This document shows positions 7,749 through 16,132 of a DNA stretch of 32,394 nt, in pieces. Made by a program: the position numbers and the translations under genes. Source of the stretch: Promethearchaeota archaeon (lineage in GTDB: Archaea; Asgardarchaeota; Lokiarchaeia; Sigynarchaeales; SOKP01); NCBI GenBank assembly GCA_019058515.1, contig JAHPYY010000044.1, forward strand, positions 1 through 32,394, given 5' to 3'. The notes beneath the pieces are model-generated. The model made no database searches. It was not told where the DNA came from and saw nothing but the letters and a program-made list of their open reading frames with translations. Each line of letters begins with the position of its first letter. The first letter of the stretch is position 1.

Positions 7749-10436
7749 ATGAGAAGTCTTTTAAAAACGCTAGACCTTGACGATAACGCTACGAATATAT
7801 ATTTGGGATGTTTAGGAAAGCTACCTTTAACTTTTATCGAAATAAAGTCGCAGTTTCCGAATAAAAGCGAAGAGAAAATAAACGCTGGCTTGAAACAATT
7901 ACTTGAAAAAGAGTTACTATATAAGATTGAAGCAAAATTCGAGTCTTTAGTAGAAAGATTCTTTTTCGCACCTCCTTTCCCAGCAATTATACAAGTAATT
8001 CAGACATTTAAGCAAGATATCGACCAAGATTCTTCCACAGAGTTAGAGAGAAAAGTCAATAAGATCAAAGAGACCTTTGATGGTGAATTAATCTCTTTTG
8101 GACAAAAATACAACGATGTATTGAATGGGTTTAATTTCGACGATAGTTCGGGAGAAATGTTTAACGAAATTGAACAGAATTTTAAAAAACTTTTTCATGT
8201 ATTATTTAAAAACAACATTGACATAGTTTCTAAATTAAGTGAAAAACCAAATGTAAAACCCTACGACATTAGCTTGACTATACAAATTTTGTCCGAGAAG
8301 CTAAACGAATCTGAAAGTATCATTACACAAATGTTTTCTCAATTTGGAGATATTCTTAATGATATTTATGGTCAAACTATTTCTAAACAAAGAGAATCCT
8401 TCAACTCTCTCATTTATGAGGTAAACGACTCAATTAAAAAGGCAAAAACAGATTTATCAACTCAAGAAAAACCCGAACCTCTTATTAATTTTGAGCCCTT
8501 TGAAAAATCGATTAAAAATGTAATTAAAGATTTCTCTTCGAAATATAAACCAGAACTAACTAATATTTGGTTATTTGATTCTCGAGAAGCCATAAAAGAA
8601 GAAATTAGGCAGTTGCTTAAGAGTTCAAAAACTCGACTGACAATTGTAGTACCCGAGATCGATACTTTTATACCATTAGACGAGTTAAAGCTTGATTATT
8701 CGTTAGATTTGACAGAATTAGGTAATAAAAAGAGTTCTCATAAAAAACCAAAACCTCCCCAAATAGTGGTTAGAAAAGGAAAAAAGCAGAAACCAAATAA
8801 AAAGATTGATGAAGCGTTCGAGACGACTGCTAAAAAAGTATCGGAGTTAAAAGGATACGAGTTGAGTCATGAAATCGCGAACCTAATTGCAATGATTTCA
8901 GAACTAATTCCAGAGTCGATTGCTCTTAAAAAGATGAAAGAATGGCTAGATCGATTGCTAACTATAAGGAAGCATTTAGACAACAATTTACAATATCTGC
9001 TATTAGAAGACATTAATGATTGGAAAACGAATTATTTAAAGGTAGAAGAAGAAGAAGAAGAAAACGACAAAAAAATTGAAGAAATGACTTCCGAAAAAGA
9101 ACCTGTAGAATCAGAAATTCTCCATCAAGAGAAGCGTTTACAAATTAAGATAATATCTTCAGAAAACCATAAAGATCTTCATGTTCTAGCGCTTAATAAG
9201 AAAACCGACATTGAATACAAACGAATCAAGCATAACAATATCGTTTTAATTCAGAGCGACGATTCTTATCTTCTACTGGGATATTATCAAATTGTTAAGA
9301 AACGTCCGTACTACACACTTAATGGATTTGGAACTAATTTAAGACCCTTAATAGCGTATCTCAGTCCGGTACTTACATCGTTAGATAGAAAGTCGAACCC
9401 GAGAAAGGAAATAAAAATTAACAACGGATTTAACGAAATACTTCAAAGCATCAATTTATACACAGGATTGAAGATGGGGGAGTTATTGGAGTCGATGTTA
9501 GATATTGCGTTCAAAAAAACGGGTATTTCTTTAAATGTATTAGAGTTAAAACTTCTCGTAAGTAAACTTAAAGGAATCTCTACATCGCTAGACAACGATT
9601 TTAAAACTGAAGTTATTGAAAATATCTACACATTGAATTCTCAATTGACTACACTTCCTTTAAAAGCACCTCCCGAGTTAGACGATATTATGATGCAAAT
9701 TGAAGAAAAATTAGCCCAACCTAAACCCAAACCAGAACTCGTTGAAGTAAATTTCGGAAATGTCGATACGGAAAAAATAGAACAATTGTTTGAAATATTT
9801 ACGGAACAAATTTCGAATTTAAAAGCTAGCGAAATAAGCGGAGAAATCGATAAGTTTTCAGAGGTCTTGATGAATCTTCAAGGACTTTCCAATATAATTG
9901 AGTGGAAAAATAACTTAAAAAGCAATAATATCGAGATTGATGAACAACAAATTGAGAAAATTAAAAGCGATTTAAATTACTGGAAAAGCTTTGTGTTAAC
10001 TCTTCTTTCTGTTGTTAAGGGTCCATCCCTAAATATAGCTATAGAAAGAGTCGCAGAGACTTCTATTCCAATAGGAAGTGATGAGTACCCTAATCTCGAA
10101 GACGAGGAAGAATACATTAGTCCAGGCTTAAGTCAATCGCAATTTGAAGAGTCATCTAATGAAATAACTACTGAAAATTCTCAGTTATCTTTAAACAAGC
10201 GATTACTTGAGATTTATAACGAGTTTGAGAGCTTTACTGGTGTCGAAATCAGTAAAAAACTGCAAGACATTGTTGATGTAATCCTTGAAACGAAAGGTTA
10301 CTCGATTGAATTAAAGGATATAAAGGATTGGATATCTAAGCTTAAAAAGGAAAAAACATCATTAGAAGGTACGATCAAGGAGCGGTTTGTAATGGACTTT
10401 GTTAAATGGAAAGAAAATTACTATGTAGAACTTTAG
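7749..10436 (+). CDS. TrmB-like winged-helix protein with tandem helical repeats, ending at an in-frame UAG
   Basis: 895 residues to a TAG at 10434-10436. Residues ~1-70 resemble the winged helix of TrmB-type archaeal regulators. Residues ~270-320 and again ~470-540 resemble the two halves of the TrmB phospholipase-D-like effector domain (TRLTIVVPEIDTFIPL; later NNIVLIQSDDSYLLLGYY). Between and after these lie four copies of a ~60-residue helical module starting near residues 369, 573, 692 and 830, each beginning with a G-x-E-[LI/M]-x-x-E-like motif and ending in a Trp/Lys-rich helix. An acidic run of Glu occurs near residue 435. Ordinary TrmB proteins are 250-350 residues, so this is a large expansion. 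The frame stays open beyond the TAG for another 106 codons that contain a fifth module. The role is unknown; DNA binding is inferred. Confidence 0.7.
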   Translation: MRSLLKTLDLDDNATNIYLGCLGKLPLTFIEIKSQFPNKSEEKINAGLKQLLEKELLYKIEAKFESLVERFFFAPPFPAIIQVIQTFKQDIDQDSSTELERKVNKIKETFDGELISFGQKYNDVLNGFNFDDSSGEMFNEIEQNFKKLFHVLFKNNIDIVSKLSEKPNVKPYDISLTIQILSEKLNESESIITQMFSQFGDILNDIYGQTISKQRESFNSLIYEVNDSIKKAKTDLSTQEKPEPLINFEPFEKSIKNVIKDFSSKYKPELTNIWLFDSREAIKEEIRQLLKSSKTRLTIVVPEIDTFIPLDELKLDYSLDLTELGNKKSSHKKPKPPQIVVRKGKKQKPNKKIDEAFETTAKKVSELKGYELSHEIANLIAMISELIPESIALKKMKEWLDRLLTIRKHLDNNLQYLLLEDINDWKTNYLKVEEEEEENDKKIEEMTSEKEPVESEILHQEKRLQIKIISSENHKDLHVLALNKKTDIEYKRIKHNNIVLIQSDDSYLLLGYYQIVKKRPYYTLNGFGTNLRPLIAYLSPVLTSLDRKSNPRKEIKINNGFNEILQSINLYTGLKMGELLESMLDIAFKKTGISLNVLELKLLVSKLKGISTSLDNDFKTEVIENIYTLNSQLTTLPLKAPPELDDIMMQIEEKLAQPKPKPELVEVNFGNVDTEKIEQLFEIFTEQISNLKASEISGEIDKFSEVLMNLQGLSNIIEWKNNLKSNNIEIDEQQIEKIKSDLNYWKSFVLTLLSVVKGPSLNIAIERVAETSIPIGSDEYPNLEDEEEYISPGLSQSQFEESSNEITTENSQLSLNKRLLEIYNEFESFTGVEISKKLQDIVDVILETKGYSIELKDIKDWISKLKKEKTSLEGTIKERFVMDFVKWKENYYVEL

Positions 10437-10757
10437 GACCAAGAGATAGCTCTTGAGGTTCCTTCTAACATTGAGATTGAAGAAATTCAACTTGACTCAC
10501 CAAGAATTAATGCAGAATCAGGGTTTACCGCTAGATTTAATAGTGTGCTAAGTAAAATATATTCTTCAATTGGTTTAGAATTAGGTAAGGAGTTACAATT
10601 AATTAATGACAATGTTGTTGCGAGGTATGGAGCTGTTTCTTCCAGAGATATTAGAAGTTGGTTAAGTAAATTTAGGGCGATTATTAAACCCTTAGATCAA
10701 GACATTATCCAACAATTAGAAGGCAAAATTCAAGAATGGAAAGAAAAGTATGAATAA
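10437..10757 (+). pseudogene. In-frame continuation of the TrmB-like gene after the UAG (fifth helical module)
   Basis: Directly after the TAG at 10434-10436 the same frame stays open for 106 codons to a TAA at 10755-10757. The segment from GLELGKELQLIN to EWKEKYE aligns with the fourth module upstream (GVEISKKLQDIV to KWKENYY), so it is the natural C-terminus of the same protein. Possible explanations are a recent nonsense mutation, an assembly error, programmed read-through or UAG recoding. An independent 70-residue protein could start at the GTG at 10545, but the homologous continuity begins before it. Confidence 0.7.
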
Positions 10758-10763
10758 CTATTT

Positions 10764-10780
10764 TCTTATATTTTTTTAGG
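10764..10780 (+). terminator. T-rich terminator tract
   Basis: T-rich runs, ending in seven T, occur within 25 bases of the stop of the TrmB-like gene, as expected for archaeal oligo-T termination. Confidence 0.4.
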
Positions 10781-10831
10781 TAAAAATTCAAAAGTGCGTT
10801 CGAATTCTTTAAAGCACTCGAGGTGGTTTAT

Positions 10832-10966
10832 ATGTCTGAGGAAAATGTCGAAGAAGAAGACGAACTTGATGAGATTTTAGAAAAGCAATGGGAAATGCAA
10901 GATCAAATCCATAAAAAATGCAAGATGAGAGAAAAGTCAAAAACATTTAATATCAAGAGATCTTAA
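10832..10966 (+). CDS. Small acidic/charged protein, 44 residues
   Basis: ATG 10832 to TAA 10964-10966. A GAGGTG sequence (10820-10825) is well placed as a Shine-Dalgarno site, which is the main support. The N-terminal half is very acidic (MSEENVEEEDELDEILEKQW) and the C-terminal half is basic with a single Cys. No domain is recognised. It lies 75 bp downstream of the TrmB-like gene after a T-rich tract, so it may be transcribed separately. Confidence 0.5.
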   Translation: MSEENVEEEDELDEILEKQWEMQDQIHKKCKMREKSKTFNIKRS

Positions 10967-11094
10967 TTAAATCTTAAATCTTTTTACAAGCTTTTCCATT
11001 TCCATAGATAATGTATACTCAATTTAGTTTTGCAAAAGATTTTTCAATTCTTAATTAATTTAGAAAAATTTTGGAGAAAAAAATAACTTAATAT

Positions 11095-12336
11095 TTAAGA
11101 TCCTCCTTTTTGAGTAATTTTAGAAAAATCTGTTATAACAAATATTATAATGCATATGAACAATAAGACAGCTGTATATAAAAATGCCCACGTAAATGAT
11201 ATTGTATCATATATTAGTCCAAATATTAAAGATTCTACCATAGAAATAAGACCAACAGAAAGATAATATAAACCAAAAGCCCTTCCTCTCTTATTTTTCC
11301 CTGCCAAATCTGCAATGTAGGCACGCGAAATTGGATCCACTGATGACATGTAAAATCCATACATGATAAATATTACGACGATTAATATGAGAGTAGACAT
11401 AGAAGCGATAATAGGAACTGCGAGGAGAATTGAAACTATCAATAGTACTGATAATCCTATAACGATGACTGGTTTTCGCCCTATCTTATCAGATATAACT
11501 CCAGTGGCAGGAGAGAAAGATGTATAGATGATATTACTAAGCAAATAAAAAATTGGTATTAAAAAAATGAATTCTGGATAAATGTAATCAACAGCTCTAA
11601 TTATTATAAATGTTATGTCAATACTAGCAAATTCGATTACACCAAGAATTATTATTAATTTTATGAAGTTTTTATCAATTCTATCTACCTTAGGAATTCT
11701 AAATTGTTTAATCATCCCATCAATTTCATGTGGATTTACTTCTTTTATCAGTGAGATAAAAAATATTGCACATATCCCTGGTATTATTGATAAAAAAATT
11801 ATTTGAGAATATGTCAAAGCTATTAATAAGAAAAGAAATGCTAATAGAGACCCAACAACTGCTCCTAATGTATCCATTGAACGATGTAATCCAAAAGCTC
11901 TACCTCTTTCAATAGAATAATAGGAAATTAGAGTATCTCGCGATGAAGTCCGAAGTCCCTTACCAAAACGATCTATTGCTTTTAAGCCTAACACAAATTG
12001 CCAACTTGGACTAAATCCTATAAATGGTTTAGAAATATTAGATATTGTATAACCAGCAACTACAAACGGTTTCCTTTTATTTATTTTATCACTCATCCAA
12101 CCTGAAATCCCCTTTAATACATTAGAAAGTGCGTTGGTTACTCCCGTAATCAAACCTAATATTAAAGCAGTTCCTCCAATGGAAAAAATAAAAAGAGGTA
12201 ATATACTTTGAATCATTTCACTGGAGATATCAGTAAAAAAGGAAACAAGACCCATTATAAATACTGGAATTGAGACGCCTAAGATTGTCCTTATTTTATG
12301 GTTATCCCTATTATCCAAATTATTTTCCATGGACAC
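11095..12336 (-). CDS. Major facilitator superfamily transporter
   Basis: 413 residues with about twelve hydrophobic segments in two halves, the usual MFS size. The loop motif A appears twice: GWMSDKINKRKPFV between TM2 and TM3, and VISDKIGRKPVIV between TM8 and TM9. The segment DRFGKGLRTSSRDTLI is typical of a prokaryotic drug/sugar-efflux-like MFS group. The start is the ATG at 12336 with a second Met two codons later. It is divergent from a PadR regulator, an arrangement often seen where PadR represses a drug exporter, so export of a toxic compound is a reasonable guess. The substrate is unknown. Confidence 0.9.
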   Translation of the reverse strand: MSMENNLDNRDNHKIRTILGVSIPVFIMGLVSFFTDISSEMIQSILPLFIFSIGGTALILGLITGVTNALSNVLKGISGWMSDKINKRKPFVVAGYTISNISKPFIGFSPSWQFVLGLKAIDRFGKGLRTSSRDTLISYYSIERGRAFGLHRSMDTLGAVVGSLLAFLFLLIALTYSQIIFLSIIPGICAIFFISLIKEVNPHEIDGMIKQFRIPKVDRIDKNFIKLIIILGVIEFASIDITFIIIRAVDYIYPEFIFLIPIFYLLSNIIYTSFSPATGVISDKIGRKPVIVIGLSVLLIVSILLAVPIIASMSTLILIVVIFIMYGFYMSSVDPISRAYIADLAGKNKRGRAFGLYYLSVGLISMVESLIFGLIYDTISFTWAFLYTAVLLFICIIIFVITDFSKITQKGGS

Positions 12337-12381
12337 AATCCATTAAACTTATTATTTGCAATTTATTTAACTGTGCTATTA

Positions 12382-12418
12382 TAATATCAAATATCGATAT
12401 CGATTTTCGATAATATTA
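12382..12418. promoter_or_regulatory. Candidate operator between the MFS and padR-like genes
   Basis: The divergent 147-bp gap contains an imperfect inverted repeat: TAATATC at the left, GATAATATTA at the right, and a central ATCGATATCGAT palindrome (12393-12404). It is placed to control both genes. Binding by the adjacent PadR protein is inferred from position only. Confidence 0.4.
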
Positions 12419-12483
12419 AAATGTGAATTGACCTATATTAATATTGTCAGATTTTGATTTTGATAAAGCAAAATTAGAATATT

Positions 12484-12822
12484 ATGGGATCTATAATAAA
12501 AACCATAAATCCTTTAAGAAGATTTCAAAAGGGAGCTATTTTAGTTCATATTTTACATCACGCTGCTAAGAAATCATTTTATGGCTCATGGCTTAAAGAA
12601 GAGCTAGCTAAACATGATTATTCTATTTCAGATGGGACCCTATATCCATGGTTAAAAAGATTAACATATTCTGGATTTTTATTTCTTGAAAAACGAAATG
12701 TGGAAGGAAAAATTCGAAAGTATTACTCACTAACCACAAAAGGAAAAGAACTTTTTAATGAGATTAAAAAGTATTTGACAGAATTATATAAAGAAGTAAT
12801 TTTGGGCAAGTACAAAATTTAG
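12484..12822 (+). CDS. PadR-family transcriptional regulator
   Basis: 112 residues, typical of short PadR proteins. The winged helix spans about residues 15-85: FQKGAILVHILHHAAKKSFYG, then SISDGTLYPWLKRLTYSGFL (recognition helix), then the wing RNVEGKIRKYYSLTTKGKEL. A C-terminal helix suitable for dimerisation follows. PadR proteins are usually ligand-responsive repressors. The neighbouring divergent MFS transporter is the likely target. The gene ends in TAG, so UAG also serves as an ordinary stop here. Confidence 0.9.
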   Translation: MGSIIKTINPLRRFQKGAILVHILHHAAKKSFYGSWLKEELAKHDYSISDGTLYPWLKRLTYSGFLFLEKRNVEGKIRKYYSLTTKGKELFNEIKKYLTELYKEVILGKYKI

Positions 12823-12858
12823 TGGTGGGAAATAAATTTGATCACTATTTGCATCCCA

Positions 12859-12867
12859 TTTTTTTTT
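12859..12867 (+). terminator. T9 terminator tract after padR-like gene
   Basis: Nine consecutive T occur 37 bases after the stop codon, consistent with archaeal oligo-T termination. Confidence 0.45.
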
Positions 12868-12928
12868 AGATTATTAAATAATTAGATTCCATAAAAAATG
12901 CCTATATTATCCATCGTTTAAATGTAAG

Positions 12929-13177
12929 ATGATGACATTAGGAGGTGCTCAACGAGTTCTCAATTATCGAGTGTCTAGACACAATTTTGAGAAATTCCTT
13001 GCATATATTCAAGAAATTGAAGCGAAAAATAAGAGGCATAGGAATATTTTAAACGAAAAATTGAAAGAATCCTCTTTAATGTAGCAAGGAATGTATTTCA
13101 AACATCAATTTTCGAAGTTAGACAAATGGTTCGGGAAATACAATCGATTTTGGGCGCAGTATTTCGCAATTATTTAA
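12929..13177 (+). pseudogene. Small ORF or decayed gene fragment interrupted by UAG
   Basis: An ATG at 12929 opens 51 codons ending in TAG (13082-13084). The same frame then continues for 30 codons, rich in aromatic and basic residues, to TAA 13175-13177. The predicted peptide is basic and helical (EKFLAYIQEIEAKNKRHRN; KLDKWFGKYNRFWAQYF). No domain is recognised. It sits in a ~520-bp gap between convergent genes and may be a remnant of a longer gene. Apart from this and the T tract, I see nothing else in 12823-13345. Confidence 0.35.
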
Positions 13178-13345
13178 AAGTGAGTACTTTTAAAAGTTCC
13201 ATCATTTGTTTTACAACCAATACAAAATCAATTAGATTTCAAATACATTTATAATGAATAATTAAGATTTTATCCTTTTATCTGGAAGATATGACATTAA
13301 ACGAGCCATTCTCGATTTTTCTTTTTTTTCTTGGACGAATGCTTT

Positions 13346-14659
13346 TTAATTTGAGAATATAGCATAGTAAGAAATCCCAAATAAGAATGAAATAATAAAG
13401 AATAACATACTTGCTCCAGAAATAGAAGGATTATTCATCAACGAGATGATTTGTCCTTCATTGATATTTAATTGAATGACTTCTTCATTCATAATTATGT
13501 CATATGTTCCGGGATCCATATCCAAGAAATTAGAGCCATTCAAATAATGTGTTGAAGCGGGATTCCATTCATTAGCTAATTCTTTCAAGCGTTCTCCTAT
13601 GTCTCTACAATTATAATTATTATCCATAAGCCCCGCTGTTGGCAAGAAGATATCATCACGAATAAAATACCAGACAGCACCAATTACTTTTTCATCATTA
13701 TGGAAAAATCTAAAAATGCTCTCCATCCAATCTGCCTGCTTATCAAATTGTATATTACTTTCAATTATGCCAGGTGCACCTATTTCTGATATAATAATTG
13801 GCAAATTATATGGTTTAAATATATTGACGGTATTTTCGATCCATTCTAAAGAAGCATAACCGTTTTCATCAACTTCATATCCAGCAAACCAATTATAGAG
13901 TTCAATACCAATAATATCAGCTTCTAAACCTCTATATATGAGGGCATCCATAACCTTATTTGGCGTATAATCGATACCGCTCCAACTATTATTTATGGGA
14001 ATCATGTTGATCATTACTTTTGCTTGCGGATTCGTTTCATGGATCCATTTAGATGCTGAGACGAAGATATCATAAATTTGCTCTTCTGTCCAATTGAAAC
14101 AATTTTGGACAATTGGCTCATTTAATGTCCAAATCTCTAATTGGGGATAAAGTAGGACAGTTTCTTTAATAAAATTTTTTATCATCATTTTTTGTTCCAT
14201 AAATGAATGACCAAAAGCAAAGCTGGGAATAGTATATTCTTCATTAATAAGGAATATAAAACAATGACCATTTAAAACTGCACCGCTCTTATTTAACCAG
14301 AAAATCGAATTTTTTCCCGGACAAGGGGTTCCCGTGTAGACTCCAGGAGATTTCTCGATTGATGCCCACGATGGAAATGGAAGGAAATAATTTATGCCAT
14401 TCTTTCTCAAATCTTTGAGTATTGCTGAAGAGACGCATCCATCTTTATAATCAGTCGTACCAACTCCAATTAAAAAATCATCTATTATTTTTCTCGTGAT
14501 AATTGTTTCATATACATTACTGTCAAATATGATCCGTCCTTTTTCAGGATCTAAAGGAGGATATTCGATCTCTTGTTGGCTTTGTAGATAAATAAAGCTA
14601 AAAATGCTAATAAGGATTGCTAAAATCGATAATGGAATGATTATTTTTGCTTTTTTCAC
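13346..14659 (-). CDS. Membrane-anchored GH10-like glycoside hydrolase
   Basis: 437 residues. An N-terminal hydrophobic segment after KKAK (residues 5-25) is a signal peptide or anchor, and a second hydrophobic helix ends the protein (about 414-434). The core looks like a TIM-barrel clan-A glycosidase: the acid/base Glu181 lies in IWTLNEP and the nucleophile Glu292 in IIISEIG, a spacing of ~110 residues as in GH10. A WYF strand follows near residue 325. Members cleave beta-linked polysaccharides outside the cell. GH5/GH39-like assignment remains possible because the GH10 fingerprint is partial. It is flanked by non-coding DNA, so probably monocistronic. Confidence 0.75.
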   Translation of the reverse strand: MKKAKIIIPLSILAILISIFSFIYLQSQQEIEYPPLDPEKGRIIFDSNVYETIITRKIIDDFLIGVGTTDYKDGCVSSAILKDLRKNGINYFLPFPSWASIEKSPGVYTGTPCPGKNSIFWLNKSGAVLNGHCFIFLINEEYTIPSFAFGHSFMEQKMMIKNFIKETVLLYPQLEIWTLNEPIVQNCFNWTEEQIYDIFVSASKWIHETNPQAKVMINMIPINNSWSGIDYTPNKVMDALIYRGLEADIIGIELYNWFAGYEVDENGYASLEWIENTVNIFKPYNLPIIISEIGAPGIIESNIQFDKQADWMESIFRFFHNDEKVIGAVWYFIRDDIFLPTAGLMDNNYNCRDIGERLKELANEWNPASTHYLNGSNFLDMDPGTYDIIMNEEVIQLNINEGQIISLMNNPSISGASMLFFIISFLFGISYYAIFSN

Positions 14660-15105
14660 AATAATTAATTGTAAAAGAAATAATAATTTATAATCTTTTA
14701 TTTTCGTTTTATAAAGGAAAAATCTTGATTGGGTACCAAATTCAGTGATTTGAAGTCCACTTGATATAAAACTATATCCAATTTGATATGATCTTTTATT
14801 TCCAATGGAAATAATAAGTATGGGGGTTAGCTTCTTCCAATAAATCTTTATATTAAAAGGAGAGATTTATGAGGATCTTCTGGTAATATTCGTTGGAAAA
14901 TTTAATATTCACACTAATTATATGATATTTTATCGTGAAATCGATGTTTCCTGAAGAAAAATATATACCTCAATATTACTGAACTACCATTTAGAATTGA
15001 CATCGTATATGGTTTTTACAACGAAAGAAAAAAAAATTAAAGCAATTTTTACCTTAAACATTATATTAATATAATAATTGACACTCTGCTTATTGAAATC
15101 TTATT
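14660..15105. other. Intergenic region without recognised gene
   Basis: About 450 A+T-rich bases separate the divergent glycosidase and thioredoxin-reductase-like genes. Both promoters should lie here; TATA-like sequence around 15057-15075 precedes the flavoprotein gene. No convincing small ORF, structured RNA or repeat is seen. Confidence 0.4.
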
Positions 15106-16041
15106 ATGGATGAATATAATTGTGAGGTTCTCATCATCGGAGCAGGCCCTGCAGGGTTAAGCGCAGCAATATATTGTGGTCGAGCGGGCAGAGATACCAT
15201 TGTTCTCGAAGGTAAACAGGTTTCAGCTTTAGAGCGAGCTAAGGAAGTTGGGAATTATCCTGGATTTAAAAATATTGGAGGACTAGAACTTCTTTCAATA
15301 TTTAAAAACCAAGTTAAAGCTTTTGACAATGTAAAGTTTATTGAAGGGGATGTAATTGCATTAATGATTGGTATGGGTTCAAATCTCATCTCAACAAGAA
15401 CTTCAAATATTACAGCAGATTCGGTTATAATCGCTACAGGGACAGGTCAAAGAAAAGAAAAAATCAAAGGGGAAGAAGCTTTAATGGGTCATGGAATTTC
15501 TTATTGCGCTTTATGTGATGGTCCTCTGTATCGAGATTTAGATGTAATTGTTTATGGTACTGACGAGGAAGCATTAGAGGATGCCCTCATATTAGATCAA
15601 ATGGGATGTAAGGTGAAACTTGTTGCAGATAAGAGTGTTGACGAACTTCCCAACAAAATTAATGAATTTAAAAGTGAGGAAATCGAAATTTACGATAATT
15701 TCGAAATTATAGAAGTTATTAGCAATAAGGAAGGAAATATTAGTAAAGTAGTATGTAAATCTACAAATCCAGATTTGCCTAACGAGATTAAAACATTTGA
15801 AATAAATTGTCTTTTTATTTTGACGCACATTCCCTCAAATTCGATATTCAAAAAAGCGGGAGTGGAACTAGATGATAGAAAAAACATTAAAATCGACTCC
15901 GAACAACAAACTAGCGTAAAAGGTGTATTTGCCGCGGGAGATGTAACGGGCGGGTTATATCAAGTGGTATTTGCCACAGCAGAAGGAGCTCGCGCGGGAA
16001 TTCACGCCAATAAATACGTAAGGCAATTGAAAAAGGATTAA
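15106..16041 (+). CDS. Thioredoxin reductase-like flavoprotein lacking a canonical NADPH motif
   Basis: 311 residues, the usual size of low-molecular-weight thioredoxin reductases. The FAD Rossmann motif is IIGAGPAGLSAA (~10-21), the redox pair is Cys134-x-x-Cys137 (CALCDG, family CATCDG), and the second FAD motif is FAAGDVTGG near residue 278. The inserted pyridine-nucleotide domain is degenerate: the expected GxGxxA reads YGTDEEALEDA (~150-160), and the following HRRxxxR is replaced by VADKSVDEL. Archaeal homologues without these motifs use ferredoxin or deazaflavin instead of NADPH, so an unusual electron donor is likely. No thioredoxin gene is adjacent. Confidence 0.85.
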   Translation: MDEYNCEVLIIGAGPAGLSAAIYCGRAGRDTIVLEGKQVSALERAKEVGNYPGFKNIGGLELLSIFKNQVKAFDNVKFIEGDVIALMIGMGSNLISTRTSNITADSVIIATGTGQRKEKIKGEEALMGHGISYCALCDGPLYRDLDVIVYGTDEEALEDALILDQMGCKVKLVADKSVDELPNKINEFKSEEIEIYDNFEIIEVISNKEGNISKVVCKSTNPDLPNEIKTFEINCLFILTHIPSNSIFKKAGVELDDRKNIKIDSEQQTSVKGVFAAGDVTGGLYQVVFATAEGARAGIHANKYVRQLKKD

Positions 16042-16054
16042 TTTTCAAACTAAG

Positions 16055-16132
16055 ATAATTAGGTATTACACAGATATTACTTGGTAATTTGTATTATCAC
16101 AATAATACCTAATTATAATGGAGAGTATTACC
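16055..16132. promoter_or_regulatory. Inverted-repeat array upstream of the Xer-type recombinase gene
   Basis: A perfect 14-bp inverted repeat (ATAATTAGGTATTA at 16055-16068; complement at 16103-16116) brackets a 34-bp spacer, with the right arm one base from the ATG. Variants of GTATTAC recur inside and beyond it (16063-16069, 16074-16080, 16091-16097, 16125-16131). Autoregulation by the recombinase, or a recombination site, are candidate roles. Confidence 0.55.
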
